A DNA stretch of 64,000 bases from an uncultured Eggerthellaceae bacterium. GTDB taxonomy: Bacteria; Actinomycetota; Coriobacteriia; Coriobacteriales; Eggerthellaceae. Position numbers and translations under genes: made by a program. This document shows, one piece after another, positions 1 through 8,941 of this stretch. The notes under the pieces were generated by a model. That model made no database searches and was not told where the DNA came from. It saw only the letters and a program-made list of their open reading frames with translations. How positions within the stretch are numbered: position 1 is the stretch's first letter; each line of letters begins with the position of its first letter. The DNA lies in NCBI GenBank assembly GCA_949840905.1, contig CATKXW010000005.1, positions 1-64,000 of the forward strand, written 5' to 3'.

Positions 1-2
1 CG

Positions 3-197
3 ATCCCTGCATCGAGCGACCCTGTCAACGGGACCGACGAGTCCACCTTGGAGCTCTCCTTCGGCATGGACATCGATAGGGACAAGATATCCGCTCTCGA
101 CCTGAAGATAAACCTTCAGCACAAGACGATATCGTCTCTGGTCTACACCGTAGCGCTCGTGGACAAGACAGAGCCGGTCTACAGCGCGGGGGCGTGA
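3..197 (+). CDS. C-terminal end of an unrecognised protein (5' truncated by window edge)
   Basis: An open frame enters from the left edge and stops with TGA at 195-197, giving 64 visible codons. The residues are mixed and mostly beta-like (for example LELSFGMDIDRD and SLVYTVALVDKTEPVY), with no cysteine and no membrane segment. I do not recognise the family from this tail. It converges on the Mrp gene; the perfect hairpin at 327-355 lies between them. The frame keeps the high-GC third-position pattern of its neighbours, which supports it being coding. Confidence 0.55.
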   Translation: MPASSDPVNGTDESTLELSFGMDIDRDKISALDLKINLQHKTISSLVYTVALVDKTEPVYSAGA

Positions 198-260
198 GGC
201 CCAGGAAGGGAGGACATCTCCTATTCGTCATAGGCTGCGACCAATTAGAAGGGCGAGCTC

Positions 261-328
261 AGGCTCGAGCAAACGGGAAGTCCGAGCAAACGAGAGGCTC
301 GAGCAGACGAGAAGTCCAAGCAAACAAG
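261..328. repeat. Two tandem 34-bp imperfect direct repeats
   Basis: Unit 1 (261-294) and unit 2 (295-328) both start AGGCTCGAGCA and differ at about four positions. They lie between the truncated first gene and the terminator hairpin. No coding role is evident. Confidence 0.6.
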
Positions 329-360
329 AACGGCCGCCCACCGGGCGGCCGTTCTGTTGT
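327..360. terminator. Bidirectional intrinsic terminator between convergent genes
   Basis: A perfect 13-bp stem (327-339 with 343-355, loop ACC) is followed by GTTGT. It sits between the end of the plus-strand partial gene and the end of the minus-strand Mrp gene, so it can serve both. Confidence 0.7.
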
Positions 361-379
361 ACGAGAAGCGAGCGATACG

Positions 380-1228
380 TTACTGCTCGATCTGGGCGAT
401 GATGCTGTCGAGCGCGCCGTCCACGTCGTAGGTCTCCACCTGGCCCGCGTCCACCAGCTTGGCGAACTGGGGGTCGATGGGCAGCTGTGCGGTGGCGGGG
501 ATGCCGTAACGCTCGGCGATGACCTGAGCCTGAGGCTCGCCGAAGATGTGGTGTTCTTTACCACAGTCGTCGCACTTGAAGTAAGCCATGTTCTCCACCA
601 GGCCTACCACGGGCACTTCCAGCTTCTGGGCCAAGTTCACGGCCTTGCCCACGATCATGCCCACCAGCTCCTGCGGTGCCGATACGGTGACGATGCCGTC
701 GACCGGCAGCGTTTGGAACACGGTGAGGAACACATCGGAGGTTCCCGGAGGCATGTCGATGAACATGTAGTCGATATCGCCCCAGTTCACTTCCGAAAAG
801 AACTGCCGCAGCACGCCGGTGACCACCGGGCCGCGCCAAGCGACGGGCAGGTCGTCTTGGGGCAGCATGAGGTTCACCGACATCATCTTGATGCCGCTAT
901 CGGTGACCACAGGATTGATGCCGTCCTCGTCGGCCGAAGGATGCGCGGTGATGCCGAAGGACTTGGGGATGGAAGGGCCGGTGACGTCGGCGTCGAAGAT
1001 GGCCACCTTCTTGCCGCGCTTGGTCAGTTCGCTGGCGAGCAGGCTGGTGACCAAGGACTTGCCCACACCACCCTTGCCAGACACCACGCCGATCACGTGC
1101 TTCACGTTAGAGCGCTTGTTCGGCTCCAGCTTCGCCGGTGCGCTCGGCTCGCCGGTACGGTCGCCGCATCCGGCGACGCCGCAGCTAGAGCAATTATGCT
1201 CGCAATTCTCGGAACTCACTTCATCCAT
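380..1228 (-). CDS. mrp: Mrp/NBP35-family P-loop ATPase, Fe-S cluster carrier
   Basis: The 282-residue protein has the deviant Walker A of the MinD/Mrp family (GKGGVGKS, residues 51-58), the DxD/MPPGTSD region and a C-terminal CxxC (FKCDDCG) typical of Mrp scaffolds that carry an Fe-S cluster to apo-proteins. The N terminus adds a second cysteine cluster (C9, C13, C16, C21), as in NBP35/ApbC-like members, so it may hold an additional cluster. I chose the ATG at 1226-1228 because it is preceded by an AGAGGA-like ribosome site; an upstream extension of the frame is basic and arginine-rich and looks non-coding. It lies 128 bp downstream of the U32 gene on the same strand, with its own possible -10 (TACAAT, 1271-1276). 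The cytosolic carrier role is family knowledge; its clients are unknown. Confidence 0.93.
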   Translation of the reverse strand: MDEVSSENCEHNCSSCGVAGCGDRTGEPSAPAKLEPNKRSNVKHVIGVVSGKGGVGKSLVTSLLASELTKRGKKVAIFDADVTGPSIPKSFGITAHPSADEDGINPVVTDSGIKMMSVNLMLPQDDLPVAWRGPVVTGVLRQFFSEVNWGDIDYMFIDMPPGTSDVFLTVFQTLPVDGIVTVSAPQELVGMIVGKAVNLAQKLEVPVVGLVENMAYFKCDDCGKEHHIFGEPQAQVIAERYGIPATAQLPIDPQFAKLVDAGQVETYDVDGALDSIIAQIEQ

Positions 1229-1270
1229 GGTGAAAATATCCTCTTCTCTCTGGGTAGTCTCTTGTAGCCC

Positions 1271-1276
1271 ATTGTA
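1271..1276 (-). promoter_or_regulatory. Candidate -10 box for mrp
   Basis: On the minus strand TACAAT lies about 45 nt upstream of the mrp ATG in the gap after the U32 gene. No good -35 is visible, so this is only a candidate. Confidence 0.35.
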
Positions 1277-1356
1277 GCAGAGCGAGGATACTGGCATCGG
1301 GCCGCCGGCTCGGGCAGCGCGAGAGAATGCAGCGCAATGCGTCTTGCGTTCGTCCC

Positions 1357-2601
1357 CTACGCGCCGCTGCGGGCCGAGCGGCGGAACTGGCGGCGGCGCA
1401 AGAAGGAACCAGGAGGGACAGGAAGCGCTTCGCCCTCGCAGGGCTCGACGACGAAGCGGTAGAGGTTCGCCGAGCGGTTGGCGACCGCTACGGGTTCGGG
1501 CGCGCCCAGCACGCCATCGGCCTCGGGCAGCCAGCACAGGTTGCGTGCTCGGATGCGCCGCACCGGCGCTCCTGGCGCGAGCACTTCCAGCTCATCACCT
1601 TCCTCGAAGCGATTGCGGCATCGCGCCACCATCGTCCCCTCATGGCATTCGACCACATCGGCGATGTGAAGGGTGTGCTGCTCGTATCCGTCGTAGTCAC
1701 AGGCCTGTTCGGCCTCGCCGAAGAAGAAGCCGGTGCTGTAGGGACGGTGGGACACATCCTCCAGCTCGCTCGCCCACCTGTCCGCCGGCTCGCCGTCCAG
1801 CACGTGACGGTAGGCGTTCACCACGCTGGCGACGAAGAACGCTTTCTTGTTGCGCCCCTCTATCTTGATGGAGTCGACGCCCGCCCGGCGCAGCTCGTCG
1901 AGATGGGCGAGCATGTTCAGGTCCTTCGCGTTCATGATGAAGGTGCCGCTCTCGTCCTGCTCGATGGGGAAGTGAACGCCAGGGCGCTTCTCCTCTTCCA
2001 GGGTGTAGTTCCAGCGGCACGGCTGGGTGCAGTGCCCCTTGTTTCCCGAGCGTCCCGTGAGATAGGAGCTGATGAGACAGCGGCCCGAGACGGCCATGCA
2101 CATGGCACCGTGGGCGAACGCTTCCAGTTCAAGCTCGGGCGGGATCCGCTCGCGCAACTGGGCGATGTCTTCCAGGCTCATCTCTCGCGCACACACGATG
2201 CGGCTGGCGCCCAGGCTGTGCCACACCTTCGCTGCCTCGGCGTTGGCCACGCTCGCTTGGGTGCTCACGTGCAGCTGCGTGCGAGGCGCATGGATGCGGG
2301 AGAGGGCAGCAGCGCCCATATCTCCGATGATGAGCGCATCCACGTTCGCTGCATCAAGGGCGGCGAAGTATTCCGGCAGCTCGTCGATATCGCTGTCGTG
2401 CATGAGGATGTTGCAAGTGACATGCACCTTCACGCCGCGCTCATGGGCCCAGGCCACCGCTGCGGGAATATCTTCCAGGGCGAAGTTGGCCGCACGGGCC
2501 CGCATGCCGAAGCGCTCGGTAGCTAGATAGACCGCATCAGCCCCGAACCGCACGGCCGCTTCCAGCTGTTCGATCCCTCCTGCTGGTGCGAGCAGTTCCA
2601 T
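1357..2601 (-). CDS. U32-family peptidase-like protein, probable tRNA U34 hydroxylase subunit (TrhP-like)
   Basis: The 414-residue protein starts MELLAPAGG, the hallmark start of the U32 family, and carries the family signature around EAFAHGAMCMAVSGRC followed by the cysteine pair of NKGHCTQPCRW. U32 proteins act on collagen-like substrates in some pathogens, but the common bacterial members (TrhP/RlhA group) make 5-hydroxyuridine in tRNA or hydroxycytidine in rRNA and bind an Fe-S cluster through such cysteines; I favour the RNA-modification role. The length fits a one-domain TrhP. It begins three bases after the cysS stop, so the two are probably cotranscribed. Which RNA is modified cannot be told from sequence. 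Confidence 0.85.
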   Translation of the reverse strand: MELLAPAGGIEQLEAAVRFGADAVYLATERFGMRARAANFALEDIPAAVAWAHERGVKVHVTCNILMHDSDIDELPEYFAALDAANVDALIIGDMGAAALSRIHAPRTQLHVSTQASVANAEAAKVWHSLGASRIVCAREMSLEDIAQLRERIPPELELEAFAHGAMCMAVSGRCLISSYLTGRSGNKGHCTQPCRWNYTLEEEKRPGVHFPIEQDESGTFIMNAKDLNMLAHLDELRRAGVDSIKIEGRNKKAFFVASVVNAYRHVLDGEPADRWASELEDVSHRPYSTGFFFGEAEQACDYDGYEQHTLHIADVVECHEGTMVARCRNRFEEGDELEVLAPGAPVRRIRARNLCWLPEADGVLGAPEPVAVANRSANLYRFVVEPCEGEALPVPPGSFLRRRQFRRSARSGA

Positions 2602-2604
2602 CGG

Positions 2605-4128
2605 CTAGCCTTGGTAGCTCACGCGAGCGCCTTGCGGGGTGTCCTCGATGATGAAGCCGAGATCGGCCAGGCCGTCGCGGATGACGTCGGAGCGCGCGTA
2701 GTCTTTCTCGGCGCGGGCGCGGGCGCGTTCCTCCAGAAGCGCTTCGATGGCTTCTGCCGCATCGCTCCCACCGTAGCCGGCGACCTCGGCCGCGAGGGGG
2801 ATGACCTCGGTGGGGTAGTCCGTCTCGTCCTCTGCCGCGGTGCTGATGGTGATGCCCAGCACGGCCATGAGGTCGACGATGGTGTCGCGCACGGCGATGA
2901 GCGCCTCGGCATCCTCGATGGCCAGCGAGCCTGCTGCTCCATCTCCCGTTGCGGTGGAAGCCGCGCTGTTCGCATCCCCTACCAGCGAGAACACGGCACC
3001 CAGAGCTGCGGGGGCGTTGAAGTCGTCGTCCATGGTGCCGATGAAGTCCTCACGTGCGTCGGCGGCCAGCGCTCGCAGGCTCACGGTGTCGAGGGCGCTC
3101 GCGGCCTCGGCGGTGGCCGTGGCCCCCAGCCAGGTGAGGTTCTTCACGGCGTTCTCGATGCGGATGAGCGCCGCGTCGGCCTCATGCAGACGCTCGATCG
3201 AGAAATCGAGGGGCGAGCGATAATGGGTCTGCAGCATCAGCATGCGCAGCGCCTCTGGTCGGGTGGAGTCCAGCACCTCGAACAGCAGCAGGAAATTGCC
3301 CAGGCTCTTGCTCATCTTTTCGGAGTTCACTTGCAACATGCCCGAGTGCATCCAGTAGTTCGCGAAGGTGCATCCGCATGCCGCCTCCGATTGGGCGCGC
3401 TCGTTCTCATGATGGGGGAATACCAGGTCGGCACCGCCGCCGTGGATGTCGAAGGGAAGTCCCAGGTACTTGTCGGACATGGCCGAGCATTCGATATGCC
3501 AGCCCGGACGTCCGGCGCCCCAAGGGGAATCCCAGGAGGGCTCGCCGGGTTTGGCGGCCTTCCACAGGGCGAAGTCGAGCGGGTCATGCTTGCGCTCGGC
3601 AACGCCGGTGCCCTCGGCACGCAGCTCGCGGTGGCCGCTCTCCATCTCGTCGATGTCACGACCGGAAAGACCGCCGTAGCCGGGGAAGGAACGCACGTCG
3701 AAGTACACGTCGCCTTCCACTGCATAGGCATGGCCGCCATCGACCAGCTTCTGCACCAAAGCGATCATAGTGTCGATCTCTTCGGTGGCCTTCGGGCGAA
3801 CGTCGGGGTCGAGCACGCCAGCTGCGCGCATGTCATCGATGAACGCCGCGGTGTATTCGGCGGCCACCTCGGCCGCTTCTCGCCCCTCTTCATTGGCGCG
3901 CTTGATGATCTTATCGTCAACATCGGTGACGTTCTGCACGAAGGTGACCTCGAAGCCGCGCCAGGTCAGGTAGCGGCGGATGGTGTCGAAGGAGATGAAC
4001 GTGCGCGCATTGCCGATATGGATGCGGTTGTACACCGTCGGACCACACACGTACATGCGCACCTTACCCTCTTCAACGGGTTGGAACTCGACCTTCTTGC
4101 GCTGGCGGGTATCGTAAAGGCGGATCAT
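2605..4128 (-). CDS. cysS: Cysteinyl-tRNA synthetase
   Basis: The 507-residue class I synthetase shows CGPTVYN and the HIGH-equivalent HIGN near the N terminus, zinc-site elements (C in [28 protein letters not shown]), and KMSKS as [11 protein letters not shown]. The C-terminal half contains the DALR-type helical domain and ends in a short basic tail. I start at the ATG of MIRLYDTRQ (4126-4128), which has AGAAAGAGG about seven bases upstream and matches the family N terminus; an ATG 75 bp further up would add 25 non-homologous residues. The gene charges tRNA-Cys in the cytosol. It precedes the U32 gene with a 3-bp gap and follows ispF by 117 bp on the same strand. Confidence 0.97.
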   Translation of the reverse strand: MIRLYDTRQRKKVEFQPVEEGKVRMYVCGPTVYNRIHIGNARTFISFDTIRRYLTWRGFEVTFVQNVTDVDDKIIKRANEEGREAAEVAAEYTAAFIDDMRAAGVLDPDVRPKATEEIDTMIALVQKLVDGGHAYAVEGDVYFDVRSFPGYGGLSGRDIDEMESGHRELRAEGTGVAERKHDPLDFALWKAAKPGEPSWDSPWGAGRPGWHIECSAMSDKYLGLPFDIHGGGADLVFPHHENERAQSEAACGCTFANYWMHSGMLQVNSEKMSKSLGNFLLLFEVLDSTRPEALRMLMLQTHYRSPLDFSIERLHEADAALIRIENAVKNLTWLGATATAEAASALDTVSLRALAADAREDFIGTMDDDFNAPAALGAVFSLVGDANSAASTATGDGAAGSLAIEDAEALIAVRDTIVDLMAVLGITISTAAEDETDYPTEVIPLAAEVAGYGGSDAAEAIEALLEERARARAEKDYARSDVIRDGLADLGFIIEDTPQGARVSYQG

Positions 4129-4245
4129 CGGAAAGCCTCTTTCTGCGGTAGGGCTGCCCATACATATATATAGGCATATGGGTTCGGATGAATTGTAGCG
4201 CACCCGACCCGCCCTCGGGCCGATGTCCGGCCGGCTGCTCTTCAG

Positions 4246-4746
4246 CTAGGCGGCATCCGTGCGTTCGAGCAGACAGGTGGCGTAGGCCGAGATGCCCTCT
4301 TCTCGGCCCTCGAACCCGAGACGTTCGGTGGTGGTGGCCTTCACGCCCACCGAGTCGACCTGCACGGCCATGGCCCGCGCCAGGTTCTCGCGCATAGCCT
4401 CGCGGAAAGGAGAGAGCTTCGGGGCTTGAGCGGCCACCACCGAATCGACGTCCACGATGGTGAAGCCGAGGGAGCGCACATGCTCGGCCACGCGGCTCAG
4501 CAGCGCCAGCGAATCGGCACCCGCATAGACAGGATCGGTGTCGGGGAACAGCTTGCCGATGTCGCCCGCTCGCGCGGCTCCCAGCAGCGCGTCTGCGATG
4601 GCGTGGGCCAGCACGTCGGCATCGGAATGGCCGGCCAGCCCCCGATCGTGGGGCACCGCCACGCCGCCCAGCATGAGCGGCCGCCCTTCCTCGGGTGCTG
4701 CGAAAGCGTGCACGTCGATGCCGAGGCCGCAGCGCATCCGGCTCAT
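4246..4746 (-). CDS. ispF: 2-C-methyl-D-erythritol 2,4-cyclodiphosphate synthase
   Basis: The 166-residue protein begins with the IspF metal-site motif (GIDVHAF, then GHSDADVLAHAIADALLGAA) and has the conserved GDIGKLFPDTDP segment and the C-terminal TTERLGFEGREEGISA. It makes the cyclic diphosphate in the MEP isoprenoid pathway, acting as a trimer with a metal held by D, H and H. It overlaps the end of ispD by 4 bp (ATGA, 4743-4746), indicating translational coupling; IspD and IspF supply consecutive ends of the same branch (IspE lies between them and is not in this window). Confidence 0.97.
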   Translation of the reverse strand: MSRMRCGLGIDVHAFAAPEEGRPLMLGGVAVPHDRGLAGHSDADVLAHAIADALLGAARAGDIGKLFPDTDPVYAGADSLALLSRVAEHVRSLGFTIVDVDSVVAAQAPKLSPFREAMRENLARAMAVQVDSVGVKATTTERLGFEGREEGISAYATCLLERTDAA

Positions 4747-5585
4747 TCCGGCTCCTGCACAGTACGAACGGAAGCGGCCAGCATGGCGAAGTCTTCCGGC
4801 ACGGTCAGCTTGATGTTGTCGCGCTTGCCTTCCACCACCAGCACCCGGCCGCCCAAACGCTCGATGAGCGCCGAGTCGTCGGTGCCCACGAAGCCGTCTG
4901 ACAGCGCAGATGCGTGGGCACGCCGGTAGATGCCGGTGCGGAACACCTGCGGCGTTTGGGCGTTCCAGAACACGCGTCGGTCAGGGGTGCCCATGATCAC
5001 GCCGTCTTCCACCACCTTCAACGTGTCCACGGCCGGATGGGCCACCACGGCGCCATCGGCGTCGAAGTTCCCCTTCACGGTGTTGATGGTGTGCAGGATG
5101 AGCTCGGGGGTGACCAGGGGCCGCGCGCCATCGTGCAGCACGACGAACTCGAAGCGGTCGTCCACGTATTCCAGGCCCGAGAAGGCCGACTCTTGGCGGA
5201 TGGAGCCTGAGGGAGCCATGACCACCGGTGTGACGAAGGGGAATGGGTCGATCGCGCGCTTGAGGTATTCCTCTGAGCGCTCCTCGGGGCATACCACCAC
5301 GATGAGGCCGATGTCGCCCACCGCGTCGAACGCCTCGGCCGACCAGGTGAGGATGGGCTTGCCGGCTATCTCCACCAGCTGCTTGCCTCCTTCGCGCCCG
5401 AAGCGCTCGCCGGTGCCGCCGGCCAAGATGATGGCGGCTGTCTTCGGCTTGGGGTCGACGCGGCCCACCAGCTCCACCGTCGTCTTCTCCATCAGGTCGA
5501 TAGCAGCCTGGTCGAACGCGATCGACGGTCGCCGGATGGTCTGCGACTCGAAGATGGGATCGACCGTGGGCAGCCTGTTCTCCAT
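4743..5585 (-). CDS. ispD: 2-C-methyl-D-erythritol 4-phosphate cytidylyltransferase with N-terminal extension
   Basis: The nucleotidyltransferase core starts at about residue 48 with AAIILAGGTGERFGREGGKQ, the IspD CTP-binding loop, followed by HDGARPLV and AQTPQVFR. The protein is 280 residues, longer than typical IspD (about 230), because roughly 45 residues precede the core (for example RRPSIAFDQAAIDLMEKT). The start at 5583-5585 is supported by a strong AGGAGGAT Shine-Dalgarno site; a start further upstream lacks one. The reaction joins MEP to CTP in the non-mevalonate pathway. The extension could be a docking or regulatory segment, which is inference only. Confidence 0.95.
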   Translation of the reverse strand: MENRLPTVDPIFESQTIRRPSIAFDQAAIDLMEKTTVELVGRVDPKPKTAAIILAGGTGERFGREGGKQLVEIAGKPILTWSAEAFDAVGDIGLIVVVCPEERSEEYLKRAIDPFPFVTPVVMAPSGSIRQESAFSGLEYVDDRFEFVVLHDGARPLVTPELILHTINTVKGNFDADGAVVAHPAVDTLKVVEDGVIMGTPDRRVFWNAQTPQVFRTGIYRRAHASALSDGFVGTDDSALIERLGGRVLVVEGKRDNIKLTVPEDFAMLAASVRTVQEPE

Positions 5586-5663
5586 GACATCCTCCTCATG
5601 CGTGCGCGCGCCGGACGAGCCTGCCGCCGACACGCTCCCTCCCGCGGCTTTTCGTTGATTGAG

Positions 5664-5669
5664 AGTATA
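5664..5669 (-). promoter_or_regulatory. Candidate -10 box for the ispDF operon
   Basis: The minus strand reads TATACT about 80 nt upstream of the ispD start. The -35 region is poorly matched. It is the best promoter-like hexamer in the 5586-5886 gap between the divergent genes. Confidence 0.35.
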
Positions 5670-5886
5670 CCTTGTAAGGAACGCAGCAGCAGGTTCCATC
5701 TGCGAAAATAGCGCCATCGCCGCCGCGCGGGCATCACTTCTGTATCCTTTGTAAAGGTCCGTGCGAACGGGGTCAAATGCTTGCCAAGCGCTCTTCCATC
5801 ATTTATCCTGATGAAATCAACAACAGGCTTCTGTGCGCCTCTTTTGCAGTTCCGAAACGCACGATCAACGTAACATGAGGAGAACC

Positions 5887-6501
5887 ATGAACGCCCAGAA
5901 CGGAATGCCTCCGCAACCGAATCCCTATCAGCAGTATCCTCCGCAGTTTCCGCCGCAGATGCAGCGTCCTCCTCAGCAGCCTCCCCAAAAGAAAAAGAAG
6001 AAGCCGGCCAGCTTCTGGGTCGTTATCATTACGGCCATCATCGCGCTCATCGCCGTGGTGGTCATCTGTCTGCTCGCGTTCCAGTCGTGCGAGGGCGGCC
6101 CGCTCTACGACAGTAACGCCGCGTCCGGCCAGCTGGAGGGCAAGACCCCCGAAGAGATCCAGGCAGAGCTCGACCGCCAGGTAGAAGAGGGCATGTTCAA
6201 CATCTCCATCGCGTCTGGCGTGGAGTTCGCTGATGGCACCTCCGAAGGCGAGCTGCGCATCGAGAACGTGCCGGGCAATCACTATGACATGCAGGTGACC
6301 ATCACGGATGACTCGACCGGTGAGGTGTACTATCAGACGAACCTCATCCGCCCCGATCAGCATATCCAAAAGGACAAGCTGCTGAAGGATCTTGACCCGG
6401 GCACTTACGAGTGCACGGCGGTGTTCACCGCGTTCGACCCTGAGACCAACGAAGAGGTCGGCCAGGCCGCCGCGAAGATGAGCATCACCGTCGTAGGCTA
6501 G
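5887..6501 (+). CDS. Membrane-anchored extracytoplasmic protein, first of a tandem paralogous pair
   Basis: 204 residues: a Pro/Gln-rich cytoplasmic start, a KKKKK patch, one transmembrane helix (about residues 43-65, ending near LLAFQSC) and an extracytoplasmic domain of about 130 residues. That domain shares long near-identical stretches with the next gene (TDDSTGEVYYQTNLIRPDQH, LDPGTYECTAVFTA), so the two are recent duplicates. The domain looks like a small beta-sandwich; I do not recognise a named family. The ATG at 5887 has GAGGAG just upstream; an ATG 12 bp earlier lacks a properly spaced site. The pair runs directly into the antiporter gene, suggesting a partner or sensor role at the membrane, which is inference. 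Confidence 0.85.
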   Translation: MNAQNGMPPQPNPYQQYPPQFPPQMQRPPQQPPQKKKKKPASFWVVIITAIIALIAVVVICLLAFQSCEGGPLYDSNAASGQLEGKTPEEIQAELDRQVEEGMFNISIASGVEFADGTSEGELRIENVPGNHYDMQVTITDDSTGEVYYQTNLIRPDQHIQKDKLLKDLDPGTYECTAVFTAFDPETNEEVGQAAAKMSITVVG

Positions 6502-7083
6502 ATGGACCACCTGCAGCAACCTTACGGAAACGAGCCCGATCAGCAGGGAGAGCGTTCTGCGCGTCCGGTGAGCAATGATGCGAAGCCGCGCCAGATGCGC
6601 TTGGCTATCGCCGTCATCGTGGTGGCGGTCATCGCTTTCGTCCTCATCGCGTTTCTAGCGTTCCGTTCCTGCGGGCGGGTCGCTCTTTACGACGTCAACG
6701 CCGAGGAAGGCCAGCTGCGCGGCAAGACGAACGCCGAGATCCAGGCGGAGCTCGACCGCCAGGTGGAAGAGGGCATGTTCAACATCTCCATCGCTTCCAC
6801 GGTGGAGTTCGACAACGGCACCTCCGAAGGCGAATTCCGCATCGAGAACGTGCCGGGCAACCGCTACGACATGCAGGTGACCATCACGGATGACTCGACC
6901 GGTGAGATGTATTATCAGACGAACCTCATCCGCCCCGATCAGCATATCCAAGAGGACAAGCTGCTGAAGGATCTTGACCCGGGTACCTACGAGTGCACGG
7001 CGGTGTTCACGGCCTACGATATGGATACTGCCGAAGAAGTGGGAAAGGCCGCCGCGCGGATATCCATCGTCGTTTACGGTTGA
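6502..7083 (+). CDS. Membrane-anchored extracytoplasmic protein, second paralogue
   Basis: 193 residues with the same architecture as the preceding gene: a short polar cytoplasmic tail, one transmembrane helix (about residues 31-54, ending FLAFRSC), and the same extracytoplasmic domain, with YYQTNLIRPDQHIQEDKLL nearly unchanged. The cytoplasmic part has diverged and lost the Pro/Gln tract, so selection preserves the outer domain. The ATG follows the stop codon of the first copy with no gap, and its own stop overlaps the antiporter start (TGATG). The arrangement predicts one operon with coupled translation. Function unknown. Confidence 0.85.
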   Translation: MDHLQQPYGNEPDQQGERSARPVSNDAKPRQMRLAIAVIVVAVIAFVLIAFLAFRSCGRVALYDVNAEEGQLRGKTNAEIQAELDRQVEEGMFNISIASTVEFDNGTSEGEFRIENVPGNRYDMQVTITDDSTGEMYYQTNLIRPDQHIQEDKLLKDLDPGTYECTAVFTAYDMDTAEEVGKAAARISIVVYG

Positions 7084-8891
7084 TGTCCATGGAGGCGTTC
7101 GAGCTCGTACTGTTCTTGCTGGTGGCCGTGGTGGCTTCCAGCATCCTAGAAAAGCTGCTGCCGCGGCTGTCGTTACCGCTGGTCCAGATCGCCCTCGGTG
7201 CGGCGATCGCATTCTTCGTCACCACGCCGTTCTCCTCGGGCATCGACCCTGAGCTACTGCTGATCCTGTTCATCGCGCCGTTGCACTTCAATGAGTCGCG
7301 CCATGCTGATTCGGGGCTGTTGTGGAAGAACCGCTGGGGCATCGCGTCTTTGGCGGTGGGCCTGGTGGTGCTCATAACCGTGGCTGTTGGCTGCACGCTC
7401 CATGCGCTGCTTCCGGTCATCCCGCTGGCGGCGGCTCTGGCCATGGGCGCGGCTATGGGTTCCACCGACGCGGTAGCTGTCACGAACCTCTCTAAAGACT
7501 TCCGCTTCGGCCGCCATCACGAGACGCTGCTCACCGGCGAGGCGCTGTTCAACGATGTGACGGGCACCGTCATCTTCCAGTGCGCCATCGCCGTGCTGGT
7601 GTCGGGCACGTTCTCGCTCACCCATGCCGGTGAGGAGTTCGCCCTCGATCTGTTCGGCGGCATGGTGGGCGGCGCCATCATGGGCTTCCTCGCATGGGCG
7701 CTGCTCGAAGGCATCCGTCGCGCGGGCATCGACGGCCCCACTCTGCATGTCACCTTAGAGCTGCTCATACCGTTCATCATCTATCTTATCGCCGAGCAGC
7801 TGCACATCGGCAGCATCATCGCCGTGGTGCTGGCCGGTATGGTGATGTCGATCATGCCGCAGAGGCATACGGCGGCTCTCGCTCGGCAGAAGCTGCAATC
7901 GCGCAGCGTGTGGAACACCATCGAGTTCATCTTGAACGGCATCATCTTCGTCATCTTGGGCATGCAGCTGCCCCGGCTGCTGCGGCCGATGGCTGATGGC
8001 GGTGTGGGCGATCCTTTCCAGGTCATCGCCGTGGTGCTGGTGGTGACGGCGGTGTTGGAGGCTGTTCGCTTTCTATGGATCCTCGGGCTAGATGCTGTGC
8101 ACGAGCGCTCGTTGCATAAGGGGCGGCCGCAGAGCGAGAAAGTGCGTTCGGTGAGGCTGTCGCGCAAAGAGAGCCTGAAAGGCACGCTCGCCATGACCCT
8201 CGCAGGGCCGAAAGGCGGCATCACCCTATCGTTGATGCTGACGGTGCCAGCGATGCTGACCGCCGAGGTCCCGTTCTATCAACGAGAGGCGCTCATCTCG
8301 GTGGCTTCGGGCGTCATCCTGTGCACGCTGCTGCTGGCGAACTTCGCCGTACCGTTATTGGTTCCCCATAAGCACGCCGCCCGCACGAACCGCAAGCGAG
8401 TGGATGCGGAGGTGCAGCTGGTGGAGCGCGTGATCGAGTCCATTCAAGCCGATGCTCATCTCACGGGCTCGGTGCAGAGCGTGGAGGCTTACGAAGATGC
8501 TGACGAGCCAGCTACGGTCATCGTCATGAAGGACTATTCCGATCGTCTAGAAGAGCTCATTCCTCATGCGTCGTCGGAGGTGGCCGCGCAAGCCAGAGAG
8601 GTGGCGGCTCGCTGTCGTAGCCTTTACGATCGTATCGACGTTCTCGCCCAGGAGGTGGACGTACTGCGCGATGAAGAGGAGAGCGGCGAGGGGACTTTTG
8701 CCGACGATCTGGGGCTGACCATCCATTTCCGGGTGTTGCGCGCCATCTACGATGCTGTGGAAGACGTGCACGAGCAAGCGTTGCGCCGTGAGCTGGAGCT
8801 CATCAAGCAGATGCGCGCCCATGAGGAACTGTCCCTCGAGCAAGCGAAGCAGCTGCGCAACGAGGTCTATATCCAGCAGATGTCCTTGTAG
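7083..8891 (+). CDS. CPA1-family Na+/H+ (cation/proton) antiporter, NhaP type
   Basis: 602 residues with about 12 hydrophobic helices in the first 420 residues and a long hydrophilic C-terminal tail rich in Glu/Asp/Arg (about 180 residues). Family marks include LLILFIAPLHFNESRH, the ion-site motif GSTDAVAVTNLSKD and GEALFNDVTGTV. It should exchange cytosolic Na+ or K+ for protons across the membrane. The start at 7083 overlaps the preceding stop (TGATG), so translation is coupled to the two small membrane proteins; a second ATG lies 6 bp on. The cytosolic tail contains a predicted helical coiled region and probably senses pH or nucleotides, as in other CPA1 proteins. Ion specificity cannot be read from sequence. 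Confidence 0.93.
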   Translation: MSMEAFELVLFLLVAVVASSILEKLLPRLSLPLVQIALGAAIAFFVTTPFSSGIDPELLLILFIAPLHFNESRHADSGLLWKNRWGIASLAVGLVVLITVAVGCTLHALLPVIPLAAALAMGAAMGSTDAVAVTNLSKDFRFGRHHETLLTGEALFNDVTGTVIFQCAIAVLVSGTFSLTHAGEEFALDLFGGMVGGAIMGFLAWALLEGIRRAGIDGPTLHVTLELLIPFIIYLIAEQLHIGSIIAVVLAGMVMSIMPQRHTAALARQKLQSRSVWNTIEFILNGIIFVILGMQLPRLLRPMADGGVGDPFQVIAVVLVVTAVLEAVRFLWILGLDAVHERSLHKGRPQSEKVRSVRLSRKESLKGTLAMTLAGPKGGITLSLMLTVPAMLTAEVPFYQREALISVASGVILCTLLLANFAVPLLVPHKHAARTNRKRVDAEVQLVERVIESIQADAHLTGSVQSVEAYEDADEPATVIVMKDYSDRLEELIPHASSEVAAQAREVAARCRSLYDRIDVLAQEVDVLRDEEESGEGTFADDLGLTIHFRVLRAIYDAVEDVHEQALRRELELIKQMRAHEELSLEQAKQLRNEVYIQQMSL

Positions 8892-8941
8892 CCCCTGCAG
8901 TTGCCGCGCTCGGGCGAACCCGTCATCTTCCGAACTGGCTG

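Noticed and set aside
2611-4173. Antisense frame of 520 codons over cysS
   Set aside because: CysS is certain; the antisense translation has no known motifs and is a GC-rich shadow.
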